Origin: Bartonella sp. CM31XJBT
Lineage (GTDB): Bacteria > Pseudomonadota > Alphaproteobacteria > Rhizobiales > Rhizobiaceae
Reading direction: 5' to 3'
Assembly: GCF_028618555.1 (NCBI RefSeq)
Contig: NZ_JAQITD010000009.1
Coordinates: 1 to 64,000 of the forward strand
Length of the DNA stretch: 64,000 bases
Both the position numbers and the translations under genes were made by a program. Shown in pieces: positions 1 through 7,809 of the stretch. Every line of letters begins with the position of its first letter. Within the stretch, counting starts at the first letter, position 1. The notes under the pieces are model-generated. The model had not been told where the DNA came from and made no database searches. It worked only from the letters and a program-made list of their open reading frames with translations.

Positions 1-282
1 AGCGTAGAAAACCTCCTCAACTTCCCATGCTAATTGGTCAACAAAGCGTGCACCATCTTCACATGTCGCATAACATTCAACATCTAGCGTTAAAATACGC
101 CGCCTTATTCCATAATCTTGCCCATCTTTAATCGTTTCACTTTGTGTGAAAATGTTAATTGCAGGCGTGTTTTCAGGGGAGAAGTTGAAATCACGCATAT
201 TGAAAACATTGTCACCAGCTGCTGTTTTTGCTGCCTTTATCAAAGCAACAAAGCTTTCCCTTATCGTTTCTCTCGGATGCAT
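1..282 (-). CDS. Phage minor tail protein, gpU-like (partial, runs off the left edge)
   Basis: The reading frame is open for 94 codons from ATG at 282 to the window edge, so the 3' end is missing. AGGAG lies six bases before the ATG. The N-terminus (MHPRETIRESFVALIKAA) followed by an alternating-strand segment (ILTLDVECYATCEDG) resembles the small lambda U family of tail-terminator proteins. A late structural gene fits its leftward orientation and the Z-like gene at 6-6.6 kb. In an intact lambdoid phage U follows Z directly; here about 5.7 kb of other genes lies between them. The family assignment is by pattern only and moderately sure. Confidence 0.55.
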   Translation of the reverse strand, partial: MHPRETIRESFVALIKAAKTAAGDNVFNMRDFNFSPENTPAINIFTQSETIKDGQDYGIRRRILTLDVECYATCEDGARFVDQLAWEVEEVFYA

Positions 283-310
283 GGGGGCTCCTGTTATTTA
301 ACATTTATCC

Positions 311-341
311 TTTTCTTTATGTTGGTATCGTGTTATGATAC
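311..341 (+). promoter_or_regulatory. Putative promoter and operator of higBA
   Basis: TATGAT at 334-339 is a reasonable -10 box, with a weak TTTTCT at 311-316 spaced 17 bases upstream. An inverted repeat (GTATC at 325-329, GATAC at 337-341) overlaps the -10. HigA antitoxins commonly repress their own operon through such repeats. The site is placed by eye. Confidence 0.35.
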
Positions 342-367
342 GTAAAAGAACGAATAAAGGTGATTTG

Positions 368-649
368 GTGATTGAATCTTTTGCTGATAAGCGGTGTAAA
401 GATCTTTTAGAAGGCAATCCGCCCAGAGGCTTTCCCACCACTCTAGTGCGTATAGCCCAAAGAAAATTGTTTATGCTCGATAAAGCAGTTGATCTTAAAG
501 ATTTGCGTAGTCCTCCGGGAAATCGTCTAGAAGCATTGAAAGGAGAGCGTAAAGGTCAATATTCTATCCGTATTAATGACCAGTTTCGTATTTGTTTTGA
601 ATGGCGCTCTAATGGCGCCTATGAAGTTGAAATCGTAGATTATCATTGA
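368..649 (+). CDS. higB: HigB-family toxin (RelE/ParE superfamily mRNA interferase)
   Basis: HigB toxins are small ribosome-associated mRNA endonucleases. I chose GTG at 368, giving 93 residues starting VIESFADKRCKDLL, the usual family length. AAAGGTG lies just upstream, and the alternative ATG at 335 overlaps the predicted -10 box. The family core is visible: a central PPGNRLEALKGERKGQYSIRIN segment in two parts (PPGNRLEALKG, then QYSIRIN) followed by DQFRICFEW and a terminal EVEIVDYH strand. The antitoxin gene follows after 16 bp. The pair sits between prophage tail genes and is oriented against them, as an inserted addiction module would be. It appears intact. Confidence 0.88.
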   Translation: MIESFADKRCKDLLEGNPPRGFPTTLVRIAQRKLFMLDKAVDLKDLRSPPGNRLEALKGERKGQYSIRINDQFRICFEWRSNGAYEVEIVDYH

Positions 650-665
650 TCTGTAGGAGGTCGAG

Positions 666-962
666 ATGAAAAATTATATAGCGATTCATCCCGGAGAAAT
701 TTTACGAGAGGAATATTTAAAAGAATATGCTCTCTCTGCTTATGCTCTTGCAAAAGCATTAAATGTTCCACGTACGAGAATAGAACGTATTGTTGCTGAA
801 AATAGTCCAGTGACTCCCGATACAGCACTAAGATTAGCCTATTTTTTTGATACTACTGCTGAATTTTGGCTTAACATGCAAGCTGCTTATGACGTTAGTA
901 TATTACAAACTGAAAAAGCAGACGAATTTGCCAAAATCAATAAATTTGAATGTAGGGTTTAA
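666..962 (+). CDS. higA: HigA-family antitoxin (XRE DNA-binding)
   Basis: The 98-residue protein starts with the family signature IHPGEILREEYLKEY, followed by a helix-turn-helix (residues about 25-60: SAYALAKALNVPRTRIERIV) and the typical TAEFWLNMQAAYD motif. HigA binds and neutralises HigB and represses the operon. A strong TAGGAGGTCGAG ribosome site precedes ATG at 666. It is the second gene of the higBA operon and full length, so the module may still be active and could stabilise the prophage remnant. Confidence 0.9.
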   Translation: MKNYIAIHPGEILREEYLKEYALSAYALAKALNVPRTRIERIVAENSPVTPDTALRLAYFFDTTAEFWLNMQAAYDVSILQTEKADEFAKINKFECRV

Positions 963-964
963 CC

Positions 965-1003
965 ACTCCCCATTTTAAGAACAGGGAGGGGAGTTGTGTT
1001 TTT
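965..1003 (+). terminator. Putative intrinsic terminator after higA
   Basis: ACTCCCC at 965-971 pairs with GGGGAGT at 988-994 across a 16-base loop, followed by TTGTGTTTTT. It lies immediately after the higA stop codon. The large loop lowers confidence. Confidence 0.4.
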
Positions 1004-1006
1004 AAG

Positions 1007-1285
1007 TTAAGCAGCTTTTACAACAGGACTTTCCAAAGTAGGAGCATAAGCTTGCAATAACGGATTCATGCTATGCGGTAGTTCTGAAGTTCCAAAACCT
1101 GTAAGAACTGCAAGAATCTTTGTAATATTCGGCACCTCATCTTGAAGTTTTAAAATCAAAGCTTTTTCTATTGCATCCATGGTCTCAATGAGAGCATTAA
1201 AAGCTTTATCTTCGACATCATCACGATCAGAAAATTAAAACAATGCCATCCATAAATCGCACAAAAAATCGATACTGGTATTCAT
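1007..1285 (-). pseudogene. Small phage protein of unknown function, interrupted by a stop codon
   Basis: From ATG at 1285 the frame reads MNTSIDFLCDLWMALF and meets TAA. The same frame then continues open for 75 codons (SDRDDVEDKAFNALIETMDA ...) to TAA at 1007. One in-frame stop and no frameshift suggest a single nonsense change. The ATG overlaps the stop of the upstream antirepressor pseudogene (ATGA), indicating an old operon. The acidic helical sequence has no family I can name. Translation restarting inside the second part cannot be excluded. Confidence 0.5.
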
Positions 1286-2011
1286 TGCCCCCCCCAAAAG
1301 ATTTGCTCTCTTAAACATGCTAATCCTCTGGATGTGATTTTCGTTGAAGGCAGCACCTTTACTGTACCATCCGGTCTTTGAATGGTGATAGCAGGACAAT
1401 CCATAAATCCTTTCTTGATCTTGCCTGATAAGGTAACAGAGGCGCCCCTGGAGCCCGTCGATACACCCAATCATGTTTACGCAAGTAATCAGTTAAGTCC
1501 TTAGGTCGTACCTCTAACATCTTTTCTGCTTCAATAAGACCAAACAAACCATCAGAGCGTTTTAAACCATCAAGTGCTTCTGCTTTTGGTGCTAATTCAG
1601 CAATAACATGATCTTTCTGCTCTATTTGATTTTGTAGGTGATTCAAGACACCAAGTAATGCTTCAGGTTTGGAGTAGTCAACTTGTGGTGTCACTACTTG
1701 TTTCAAAAGCCGTTCACATTTGTTAAAGTATTGACGTGCTTCATGCCCTTTATCATTACGCTCTATCATCGAAAGATGTTTAGCTATGTCTAACGTAATG
1801 TGGTATTATTTTACCTTTCCACCGCTTACTAAATTTTTAGTAAGCGTTATAAAGTTTATATTTTCCTGAAATTTACATTCTTTAATGCGATTTTTAATCC
1901 AATTTCTAAATTCAGACTTTATTTCCAAAAACGCATGCAAATCACGCGCGTTAACAGTTTGAATTGTTTCTTGGCCAATAGTTTGTTCTTTAATTTCTAT
2001 AGAGTATTCAT
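1282..2011 (-). pseudogene. AntA-KilAC phage antirepressor, degraded copy
   Basis: This is a broken paralogue of the antirepressor at 16360-17118. Read in shifting frames it gives an AntA-like N-terminus (TVNARDLHAFLEIKSEF), a middle LDIAKHLSMIERNDKG, and a C-terminal KilAC domain (KAEALDGLKRSDGLFGLIEA). Comparison with the paralogue shows three lesions: one base lost just after the start (near 2000), a TAA around residue 62 near 1800, and one base lost near 1424 after LLPYQ. The start ATG at 2011 has AAGGAG upstream. An intact protein would be expected to counter a phage repressor. Confidence 0.8.
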
Positions 2012-2381
2012 AATGAACTCCTTACTACTTAGATGTTTTTCATTGACTCTTTAATTAGAAAGTGCCGAGCACTGAAAAACACGGTAGTAAGTCCATCGTT
2101 ATGCTTTCCTATGAAGGTGTTTTATAGCATAACCACACCCCACAAGATCACTATATGCGAGTAACATACAATGAGTCAAAGCCTTTAATGTGCGAAAATA
2201 AACTATCTCGGTAGCTTATCCGCTTAGTATTTAAGGTGTTCGTTAGGTTACTGTTTCGATTATTCATACTCCTGTAATAATATCACTTTTTTCTAAAAAT
2301 CATAAGCACATATTTACTTTATTTGTCGACTCACTTTAGATTTTCCAGCTTAGTTTTTTATTTATAGTGGAGGGGACAATA
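2012..2381. other. Intergenic region, about 370 bp
   Basis: No coding frame with a credible start and ribosome site is visible on either strand. The last bases hold the GGAGGGG ribosome site of the next gene. It separates two divergent accessory genes and presumably carries their promoters, but I could not single out a convincing one. Confidence 0.5.
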
Positions 2382-3467
2382 ATGCTCGACATACTTGATA
2401 CAATTGCGATGATCGTATGTTTGTTGTCGTTACCGGTGATGGTTGTCGGACTTGTTTTAGTGTGTATAAAAAAATGGCGTAAAAATGGATTGAAAACCCT
2501 TGGTATTGGAGTCTTATTATTTCTCGGCTCTGCAATATTAGGTGCGTTTTTTTTTCACAAAATCAAACCAGATCAAGTTGCGTACAATAATGAAATTTTT
2601 TCCTCCTCCTCGACTTTATTAATAGATGTTGCTACTCAAAATGAAAGCGTGACAAAGGCACTACCTAAGAATACTGATAAGCAAAGTATCCATGTTCAAG
2701 ATAAAAAGTCAGACGAAAATGATGGTCTAGGTTTTTGGGGATGGTTCAGGTTAATTTTCTTTGCATTTATTGCATTGTCTATTTTTGTTCATTGGCAAGA
2801 TAAACGCAACAAACGTTTTAAAGAAAAAGTTTCAGAGCAGGTTTTAATGCCTCCCCCCCATATCCATCTTTCTTCTGATTTATCAGTTGTTAATAAAATG
2901 TCGCCGGAACTTGAAAAAAAACGGTTAGAAAAGAGGGTACAGATCGTTCTCCTTTGTGCTCTACTGATTGGAGGCATTGTGGTAACAGTAACTATTACGC
3001 CGTGGTTATTAGTACCCATTTTTATTGTTTTAATTTTTGTTATTATTGCCTATCGTGAGACAAAAAAGGAAAAAAGCTTTGAGCAAGAAGTTGCTCTGTG
3101 GCAATCAGATATTCCTCCCTCTAATTTTAAGGAAGCATGTGAAATGTTTCAAGAACTTGACGCAAGTGAATATGATTATCGTTTAGTACAAAATGAAAAA
3201 CTGTTGGGAGTTCAAGAACGCGTTACCTTTGATATTGGCGAAAAGAATCCAATTTTAGGACGTCTTTTAGTAACAAATCAAGCTATTGTATTTGAAAGCC
3301 CTGAAGATAATGAAAGGACTACTTGGGCAAGAATTGCATCAGTAACTATAACATACCAAGGATGTCACATCAGTCACCGTACCGGCGCACCATGGAATTA
3401 CCGATTTAGTGCTATTCCAAATCCAAGGTTTGCAGCAGTAATCCGGGTTCTTGGGCAGCCTTATTGA
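2382..3467 (+). CDS. Predicted membrane protein with a cytoplasmic PH/GRAM-like C-terminal domain
   Basis: The start is ATG at 2382 with GGAGGGG six bases upstream (361 residues); a GTG 15 bases earlier would overlap that site. Hydrophobic segments lie at about residues 5-30, 40-60, 120-140, 185-210 and 210-225, separated by charged loops. The C-terminal 90 residues are soluble and strand-rich (GRLLVTNQAIVFES, ARIASVTITYQGCHIS), resembling a PH/GRAM-like fold in pattern. I do not recognise a named family. It points against the surrounding late phage genes, so it looks like a cargo gene expressed from the dormant prophage. Superinfection exclusion is a guess. Confidence 0.6.
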   Translation: MLDILDTIAMIVCLLSLPVMVVGLVLVCIKKWRKNGLKTLGIGVLLFLGSAILGAFFFHKIKPDQVAYNNEIFSSSSTLLIDVATQNESVTKALPKNTDKQSIHVQDKKSDENDGLGFWGWFRLIFFAFIALSIFVHWQDKRNKRFKEKVSEQVLMPPPHIHLSSDLSVVNKMSPELEKKRLEKRVQIVLLCALLIGGIVVTVTITPWLLVPIFIVLIFVIIAYRETKKEKSFEQEVALWQSDIPPSNFKEACEMFQELDASEYDYRLVQNEKLLGVQERVTFDIGEKNPILGRLLVTNQAIVFESPEDNERTTWARIASVTITYQGCHISHRTGAPWNYRFSAIPNPRFAAVIRVLGQPY

Positions 3468-3494
3468 TTTTGAAACACACAAGACAAAGGTTCC

Positions 3495-3851
3495 TCATTG
3501 TTTTTTCTCTCGCAAGATAAGCTTATACATACCGGATTCTGAAGCTTGAGCATCTGTGACAGTGAAGTGCTCTTGAGAAGAGGAAGATTTGCTGTTTTCA
3601 GGAACCATCACAATAACACTATCTTCCGGTTTTGGTGGTATTCCCCCGATATCATTGATACAAAGATCAAGTTCCTTTCTTGCAATTGTGGTAGAGATTC
3701 TGCCACCGGCGTCCGATTCTGAATGCTTAATGCCGTAAATCGCTGTAATCCGAAAAGATTGCTGGTTGTCCTTTCGCGTGTAGATGATGGGCTGCCCAAA
3801 AGTGTTGCTTACATCTTTAACCATTTGGTTTAGCAGCCCGTGCCATCGCAT
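3495..3851 (-). CDS. Phage head-tail joining protein, gpFII-like
   Basis: ATG at 3851 lies one base after the ancestral stop of the capsid gene (TAA at 3853-3855) and opens a 118-codon frame beginning MRWHGLLNQMVKDVSN. Position directly after the E-like capsid gene, small size and strand-rich sequence suggest a lambda FII-type connector. Because of the frameshift in the capsid gene it is now also the tail of a longer chimeric frame. The sequence itself looks intact. The function is inferred mainly from gene order. Confidence 0.5.
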   Translation of the reverse strand: MRWHGLLNQMVKDVSNTFGQPIIYTRKDNQQSFRITAIYGIKHSESDAGGRISTTIARKELDLCINDIGGIPPKPEDSVIVMVPENSKSSSSQEHFTVTDAQASESGMYKLILREKKQ

Positions 3852-5015
3852 GTTATTTCGCTCCAATAACTGCTTTAAACAGCATTTCAGGGCGTGTACA
3901 GATGTAAAGCGGATAGCTATAGACCTCCGTTTTACCCATGCATTACGGTCGTGGTCGACGATAAGCATCGTGTAGAGAGGTCTTCCAACCGTGTTGGCAA
4001 AATCCAAGCTTTCACCAGGAGCAAAGGTTTTTTGGAAGACACCAGGCGCATCAACAGGAAAGAATTGACATTCATCAGGCTTAATGCCTATGGCGCGCTT
4101 TGTTCCAGCCTTCGCACTCACATTATAGTTGTGAATACTCCGGTAATTAATGAAAGTCACACCCGCAAAGTCAAAACTACCAAAGCTCCCAGAGCCAATC
4201 GAACTTGGTGTTGCAACACCTCCGGCGCTATTGAGTGTCTGTGCTAAGGCTGTGTTTAAATAGGTCTCACGAATTGTTTTATGGTTTTTCAATTTGGAAA
4301 AGAATTCATTTCCACAAAGCCCAATAATGCGTGAACGATCAGAAAACGCTCCTTTTGAAGCCTCAATCATCCTCATAATGACTTGATCAACATGGTCAGC
4401 AACATTGGTTGTCTCTGTATTTAGTTTAAAGTCAATGGGCTTTGGTGGTGTGATTTCCCATTCTTTGTACCAATCGACAATCACCGAGCCGTCAGCATCA
4501 AGGACAACACCTTGAACAGCGCCAAGCTGCATATTTTCCCATGTCAATTCGATTCCAGAAATCAGTTTCTTTTGTTTTCTGGCAATATATTTCATTGCTG
4601 TCTCTAACTGATCTTCTATACCAAATTCACGACGGTTCTGGATTTCTTCTGATTTCACCGTATCACTTTTGGCAATGCGTTCGCTTAAAGCAGGGCTTGC
4701 CATAATCATTTGGTCAAGACGGGTTTTGGACAATTTCTTCGCTGTCTCAACCGTTGGCGTCACATAAAGGGCAGGTCCCGGACTATAATGAATGGCATAA
4801 CCGCAAAAGTTCAATTCTGCTTCTGACATGCCGATCTGCGTCCCTTTCATGACAATTGTTATTTCAATTGGCACGTAAGAGGAAAGGTTATCCATGATTT
4901 CGCGCAAATAAGGGGTACGCTTTGTTCTCCAAAGCCCAGGCTCAGCACTTGCTACGGTGCTAAGGTATCTATTCCCGCCCATTGCGAAACCTTGTACGGT
5001 GGGTCTGGTTGTCAT
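3495..5015 (-). pseudogene. Chimeric remnant: terminase large subunit / major capsid protein E / head-tail joining protein
   Basis: One continuous 506-codon frame joins three phage proteins. Residues 1-117 match the N-terminus of lambda gpA-type terminase (AEPGLWRTKRTPYLREIMDN; KGTQIGMSEAELNFCGYAIH). From about 118 to 361 it is a lambda E-type capsid protein lacking its N-terminus (FGIEDQLETAMKYIARKQKK; GITFINYRS-like GVTFINYRS; FAPGESLDFANTVGRPLY). At the T4 run 3930-3933 the frame slips: reading one base fewer restores an E ending CTRPEMLFKAVIGAK with its own stop at 3853-3855. Residues 389-506 are the next gene. The first junction (near 4664) is an internal deletion that removed the rest of terminase, portal, protease and decoration genes. 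The true terminase start is probably ATG at 5062, with another frameshift at about 5015. No functional packaging or capsid protein is expected. Confidence 0.8.
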
Positions 5016-5054
5016 GCGTCATTGGCATTGGCGAAAAATTCTTCGACTGCATTG

Positions 5055-5636
5055 TCATCCATTATTCGTTTCTTGCAAGTTCTCTAACTCTGGAGAATGT
5101 GGATCATGACAAGGCACTGGAATATTAACCGCTTCAAGCAAAGCTGTTCTCATAGTGTAATCAATAGCACCAATAAGGCTGGCTGTATCACATCCAACTT
5201 GTGCAGCAATGCTTGCACCAAAACGATGAGGAAAATTCAACATATGACATTACGGTGCGCTCTTCCAAACTCACGAGCTGCCTTTTCATTTCTTCTCGAT
5301 CAACAGTGGTTTCGCGTAGTCGTTCAAGGGCAATTTTTTCGCTTTCAAACGCAACTTGCATTCGCTCCAGTTTTATCTTGTATTCATTGGCTCCATCTGT
5401 GGAAGCTTGTTTGATCTTTGTCCGCGGTTGTCCATCAGGCGCTAAAAGTGAAGCAGGGCGCTTTGTTGGATTCTCATTCCAGATGGCTGTGGCAAGGGCT
5501 TCATTGACAGAACCATCTTCAAAAAGAGCCGTATCAAATTTACCTGTCTTTATCCGAGAAACCACCGCATTATGTGAAACACCCATCTCTTCGTAAACGC
5601 ACGAACCGATATCCCCTCACGATACTTCTTATCCAT
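5055..5636 (-). pseudogene. Phage terminase small subunit (Nu1-like), two frameshifts
   Basis: Translation from ATG at 5636 reads MDKKYREGISVRAFTK, then needs one base restored near 5590 to continue EMGVSHNAVVSRIKTGKFD, the helix-turn-helix that would bind the cos DNA. The frame then runs through a coiled-coil-like segment (LERMQVAFESEKIALERL) to LEERTVMS, where a second shift near 5245 is needed to read LNFPHRFGASIAAQVGCDTA to the stop at 5055. The end overlaps the ATG of the terminase large subunit at 5062, the normal lambda order nu1-A. Both lesions make the gene non-functional. Confidence 0.8.
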
Positions 5637-6006
5637 AGTTGCTCTTTGCCTTGATATTTTTCCCATCTTGAGGAATGGGGTTTTCGGCGTATCAGGATAA
5701 AGAAAGCTTTACGTCACGAACTGAAAAACGGGCTTCAATGCGATAAGGAGACATTTTACATATCATACTGTACACACTAAATTCGTTATTTATCAATGTG
5801 TTAAGTGTACAATGTACAGTCAAATTGAAAATTCTGTCGCTAGCGATAGTTCGCGCTCGCCTGCCCCGCAACAGATCCAACCCGCTGGGAAGTAGATTTT
5901 ACATTGATTTTATTGTATTTTTTCTGAAAAAAACCAAAACGAAAGTGATAATCTGCTTTAAAAATTACAATTAAAGTGAGTAATGTGTTGACATAGCTTA
6001 AGAACA
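5637..6006. other. Regulatory-looking gap upstream of the packaging genes
   Basis: No credible gene lies in these 370 bp. The region contains the GTAC-type palindrome listed separately and an AT-rich stretch before the packaging genes. It may have been the late or early promoter region of this module before rearrangement. Confidence 0.4.
5806..5818. promoter_or_regulatory. Putative phage repressor operator (TGTACAATGTACA)
   Basis: This is a perfect odd-length palindrome with two TGTACA arms, and a related half-site CTGTACACAC lies at 5769-5778. It resembles the operators around the CI-like repressor gene (14554-14566 and 15391-15405), though the spacing between GTAC arms is three bases here and five there. 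On the minus strand TTGACT overlaps it and could be a -35 box. Confidence 0.4.
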
Positions 6007-6588
6007 TTATTTAGCTTTCTTATTGGCGGCATATTCTTGACGAGCAAGTTGGTACTGTATGTTTTTGATTAGTCTTTCATTGGCTTCGTTTACAATAGCA
6101 CTTGCAATTTCTGGCTTGGACATCACTTTAGCAATTGAAGGTCCTTCTTGTTTTGCAATGGGGAATTGATCTCCGTCATCTCTTTGAAACACATTCCCTC
6201 CCATTTTCAATTCAACACGCTTTGGAAAATTCCCACCTTTGATAAAAGCATGGGGTAAGATTTCTTTCTTTCCAAACATTTTGTATGTTACGCTGTATTT
6301 TGTTTCTCTTGCTTGAAAAAATTTAAGAGGTATCGGTGTTCCAGAACCAATGATATCTGTCTCGAGAAACCTTGCTGTCGCTTTTTCTTTAATATACCCC
6401 CCCTTTTTTGACACGCTTTGATTGGGCAGATGAGATGTCGCAACTTGCTTTTCAGTAAAGCGTTCAACTTGTTTTGCTGCGGTGTTTAGAGCATTACGCA
6501 GAACCCAGTTAAGGCGTGGTGCTTGAAGACTGGTGAAGGTATCTTTTGCCTGTTGAAGATACCATTTTTGGTGGATGATTAATTTCAA
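6007..6588 (-). CDS. Prophage minor tail protein Z-like
   Basis: The 193-residue protein has the length and pattern of lambda minor tail protein Z: an N-terminal helical part (WVLRNALNTAAKQVERFTEK), then strands, then a helical C-terminus with a lysine-rich end. The start is TTG at 6588 with AAAAGG ten bases upstream; no ATG lies nearby. The FI-like gene ends three bases before it, so the two are probably co-translated. Lambda Z acts in tail completion and DNA ejection. Here the FI-Z pair sits upstream of the terminase genes, opposite to the usual order. Confidence 0.7.
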   Translation of the reverse strand: MKLIIHQKWYLQQAKDTFTSLQAPRLNWVLRNALNTAAKQVERFTEKQVATSHLPNQSVSKKGGYIKEKATARFLETDIIGSGTPIPLKFFQARETKYSVTYKMFGKKEILPHAFIKGGNFPKRVELKMGGNVFQRDDGDQFPIAKQEGPSIAKVMSKPEIASAIVNEANERLIKNIQYQLARQEYAANKKAK

Positions 6589-6591
6589 CGT

Positions 6592-6912
6592 CTAAGCCTT
6601 TTTAGGGGTAGGTGTTGATGACTTGGAAGTTTTAGATTCCTTTGGTTTTTCGAGTGAGGTTTCCTCTGTCACTGGTTCAGATGATGTTTGTACAGCTTCT
6701 TGTTCTATTTTCTTAATTTGTTCAACCGCCTTGTCAGGTTTTGCTGTTGTCTTGACTCCAACAAAAGGTTTTACAGCATTAGCGCGCTTGAGACGTGCGT
6801 AGACTTGATTGGAAACTTCAACAAATGGATTATTGGGTGTTGATGGTTCAAATCGAACAGTGCTTTTATTGTCTCCAATAACACACATTGGCTTAGTGAT
6901 GACAGCTTTCAT
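6592..6912 (-). CDS. Phage protein, possibly gpFI-like head-tail accessory protein
   Basis: The best start is ATG at 6912, with AAAAGGAG five bases upstream; an in-frame ATG at 6954 would add 14 residues. The first 55 residues (VEVSNQVYARLKRANAVKPF) resemble the C-terminal part of lambda FI-type proteins that modify or follow the capsid. The last 50 residues are low-complexity and rich in K, E, S, T and P. The Z-like gene follows immediately. Family identity is weak and based on gene order and a short pattern. Confidence 0.45.
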   Translation of the reverse strand: MKAVITKPMCVIGDNKSTVRFEPSTPNNPFVEVSNQVYARLKRANAVKPFVGVKTTAKPDKAVEQIKKIEQEAVQTSSEPVTEETSLEKPKESKTSKSSTPTPKKA

Positions 6913-7232
6913 CATTGCTCCTTTTGCGTCATAATTAATGACATCATTAGTCAAATATTAATTTTTGTTATTTGAAAAATAGATTAGCCAGAACTAGCAA
7001 GAAAACAGGGCTTTCTAGCTACATTTCAAGTTCACATTTTACTGAATTTTTAAGGGATATTTTTGAATTTTAGACGCAATTCAACTAGTGCCGTGCTGTC
7101 ATTCAATACTATTTTTTACACCATGTCAACAAAAAAATCTATATTTTTTATTTTAAAATAGAATATATAGATTTTTCTAAAACATTTTAGATTTTATAAA
7201 TTATTGTGAAATTATTATAGGAGGGAAAGACA

Positions 7233-7328
7233 ATGACAGGTCCAGAAATATTAGATGCCATGTATATAATATCAATGATAGTTATATCCCTCTTAACTAT
7301 AGCGTTTTGTTTGCCTGCCGCCTTTTGA
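7233..7328 (+). CDS. Small membrane peptide, 31 residues
   Basis: ATG at 7233 has a strong ribosome site (AGGAGGG, eight bases upstream) and opens 31 codons: MTGPEILDAMYIISMIVISL and a further hydrophobic stretch ending CLPAAF. One transmembrane helix is predicted. It points against the neighbouring late genes. The ribosome site is the main argument; there is no homology I recognise. Type I toxin-like and holin-like peptides have similar shapes, but this is only a comparison. Confidence 0.4.
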   Translation: MTGPEILDAMYIISMIVISLLTIAFCLPAAF

Positions 7329-7413
7329 TTTTCATTAATAGTTTTCGGATCATATGCAATTACACGCTTTTGCAAAAAAAATCGAGAGTGAGAAATTTTT
7401 CCAGATTGATGAG

Positions 7414-7809
7414 CTAAATATTAAGCTCGTGACGGGCTGCTGTTGCCAAAAAAGCAGATCTTGTTAAACCTCTCTCTTGTGCACAATTATCAATTGCACG
7501 TAAAAGCCCTCGTTCAATTGATATATTTGTGCGTACCACTTCTGCATCATTTTCAATAAAGGGGACTTGTATTAAAAAAGCTCCTTCTGACAAAGCTGTT
7601 TTGACAGATTCCCGTTGTATGACGTCTTCAAATTTTGAAGGAATAGGCACTCTATCTATATCTTCACAATAAAGTTGGAGTGCTTCTGTTGCATTTGCGA
7701 TTAAATTTTCTTCCTCATCAGCAGCAGAAAAAAGTTCCTCAAAATCAGGAAACTGAACACCAAAAGCAGAGTCTTCATCTTTATGAACAAGAGCAAAAAA
7801 TCTTTTCAT
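7414..7809 (-). CDS. hicB: HicB-family antitoxin
   Basis: The start is ATG at 7809, preceded by AGAAGGAGAAGA; it overlaps the ancestral hicA stop (ATGA). The 131 residues show the HicB partial RNase H-like fold (MKRFFALVHKDEDSAFGVQF, DFEELFSAADEEENLIANA) and a C-terminal ribbon/helix DNA-binding part (RTNISIERGLLRAIDNCAQE, RGLTRSAFLATAA). HicB binds and silences HicA and represses the promoter. The gene is intact while its toxin partner is frameshifted, so it may persist only as a regulator or as protection against related toxins. Confidence 0.88.
   Translation of the reverse strand: MKRFFALVHKDEDSAFGVQFPDFEELFSAADEEENLIANATEALQLYCEDIDRVPIPSKFEDVIQRESVKTALSEGAFLIQVPFIENDAEVVRTNISIERGLLRAIDNCAQERGLTRSAFLATAARHELNI

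Noticed and set aside
3894-4247. 117-codon plus-strand frame inside the capsid remnant
   Set aside because: It is a shadow of the minus-strand capsid sequence, with no ribosome site and unnatural composition.
5692-5880. 62-codon minus-strand frame upstream of the small terminase
   Set aside because: It has no ribosome site, runs through palindromic operator sequence and has no protein-like pattern; the region is better explained as regulatory.
7187-7375. 62-codon minus-strand frame opposite the small membrane peptide
   Set aside because: No ribosome site; the strong site on the plus strand supports the opposite frame instead.
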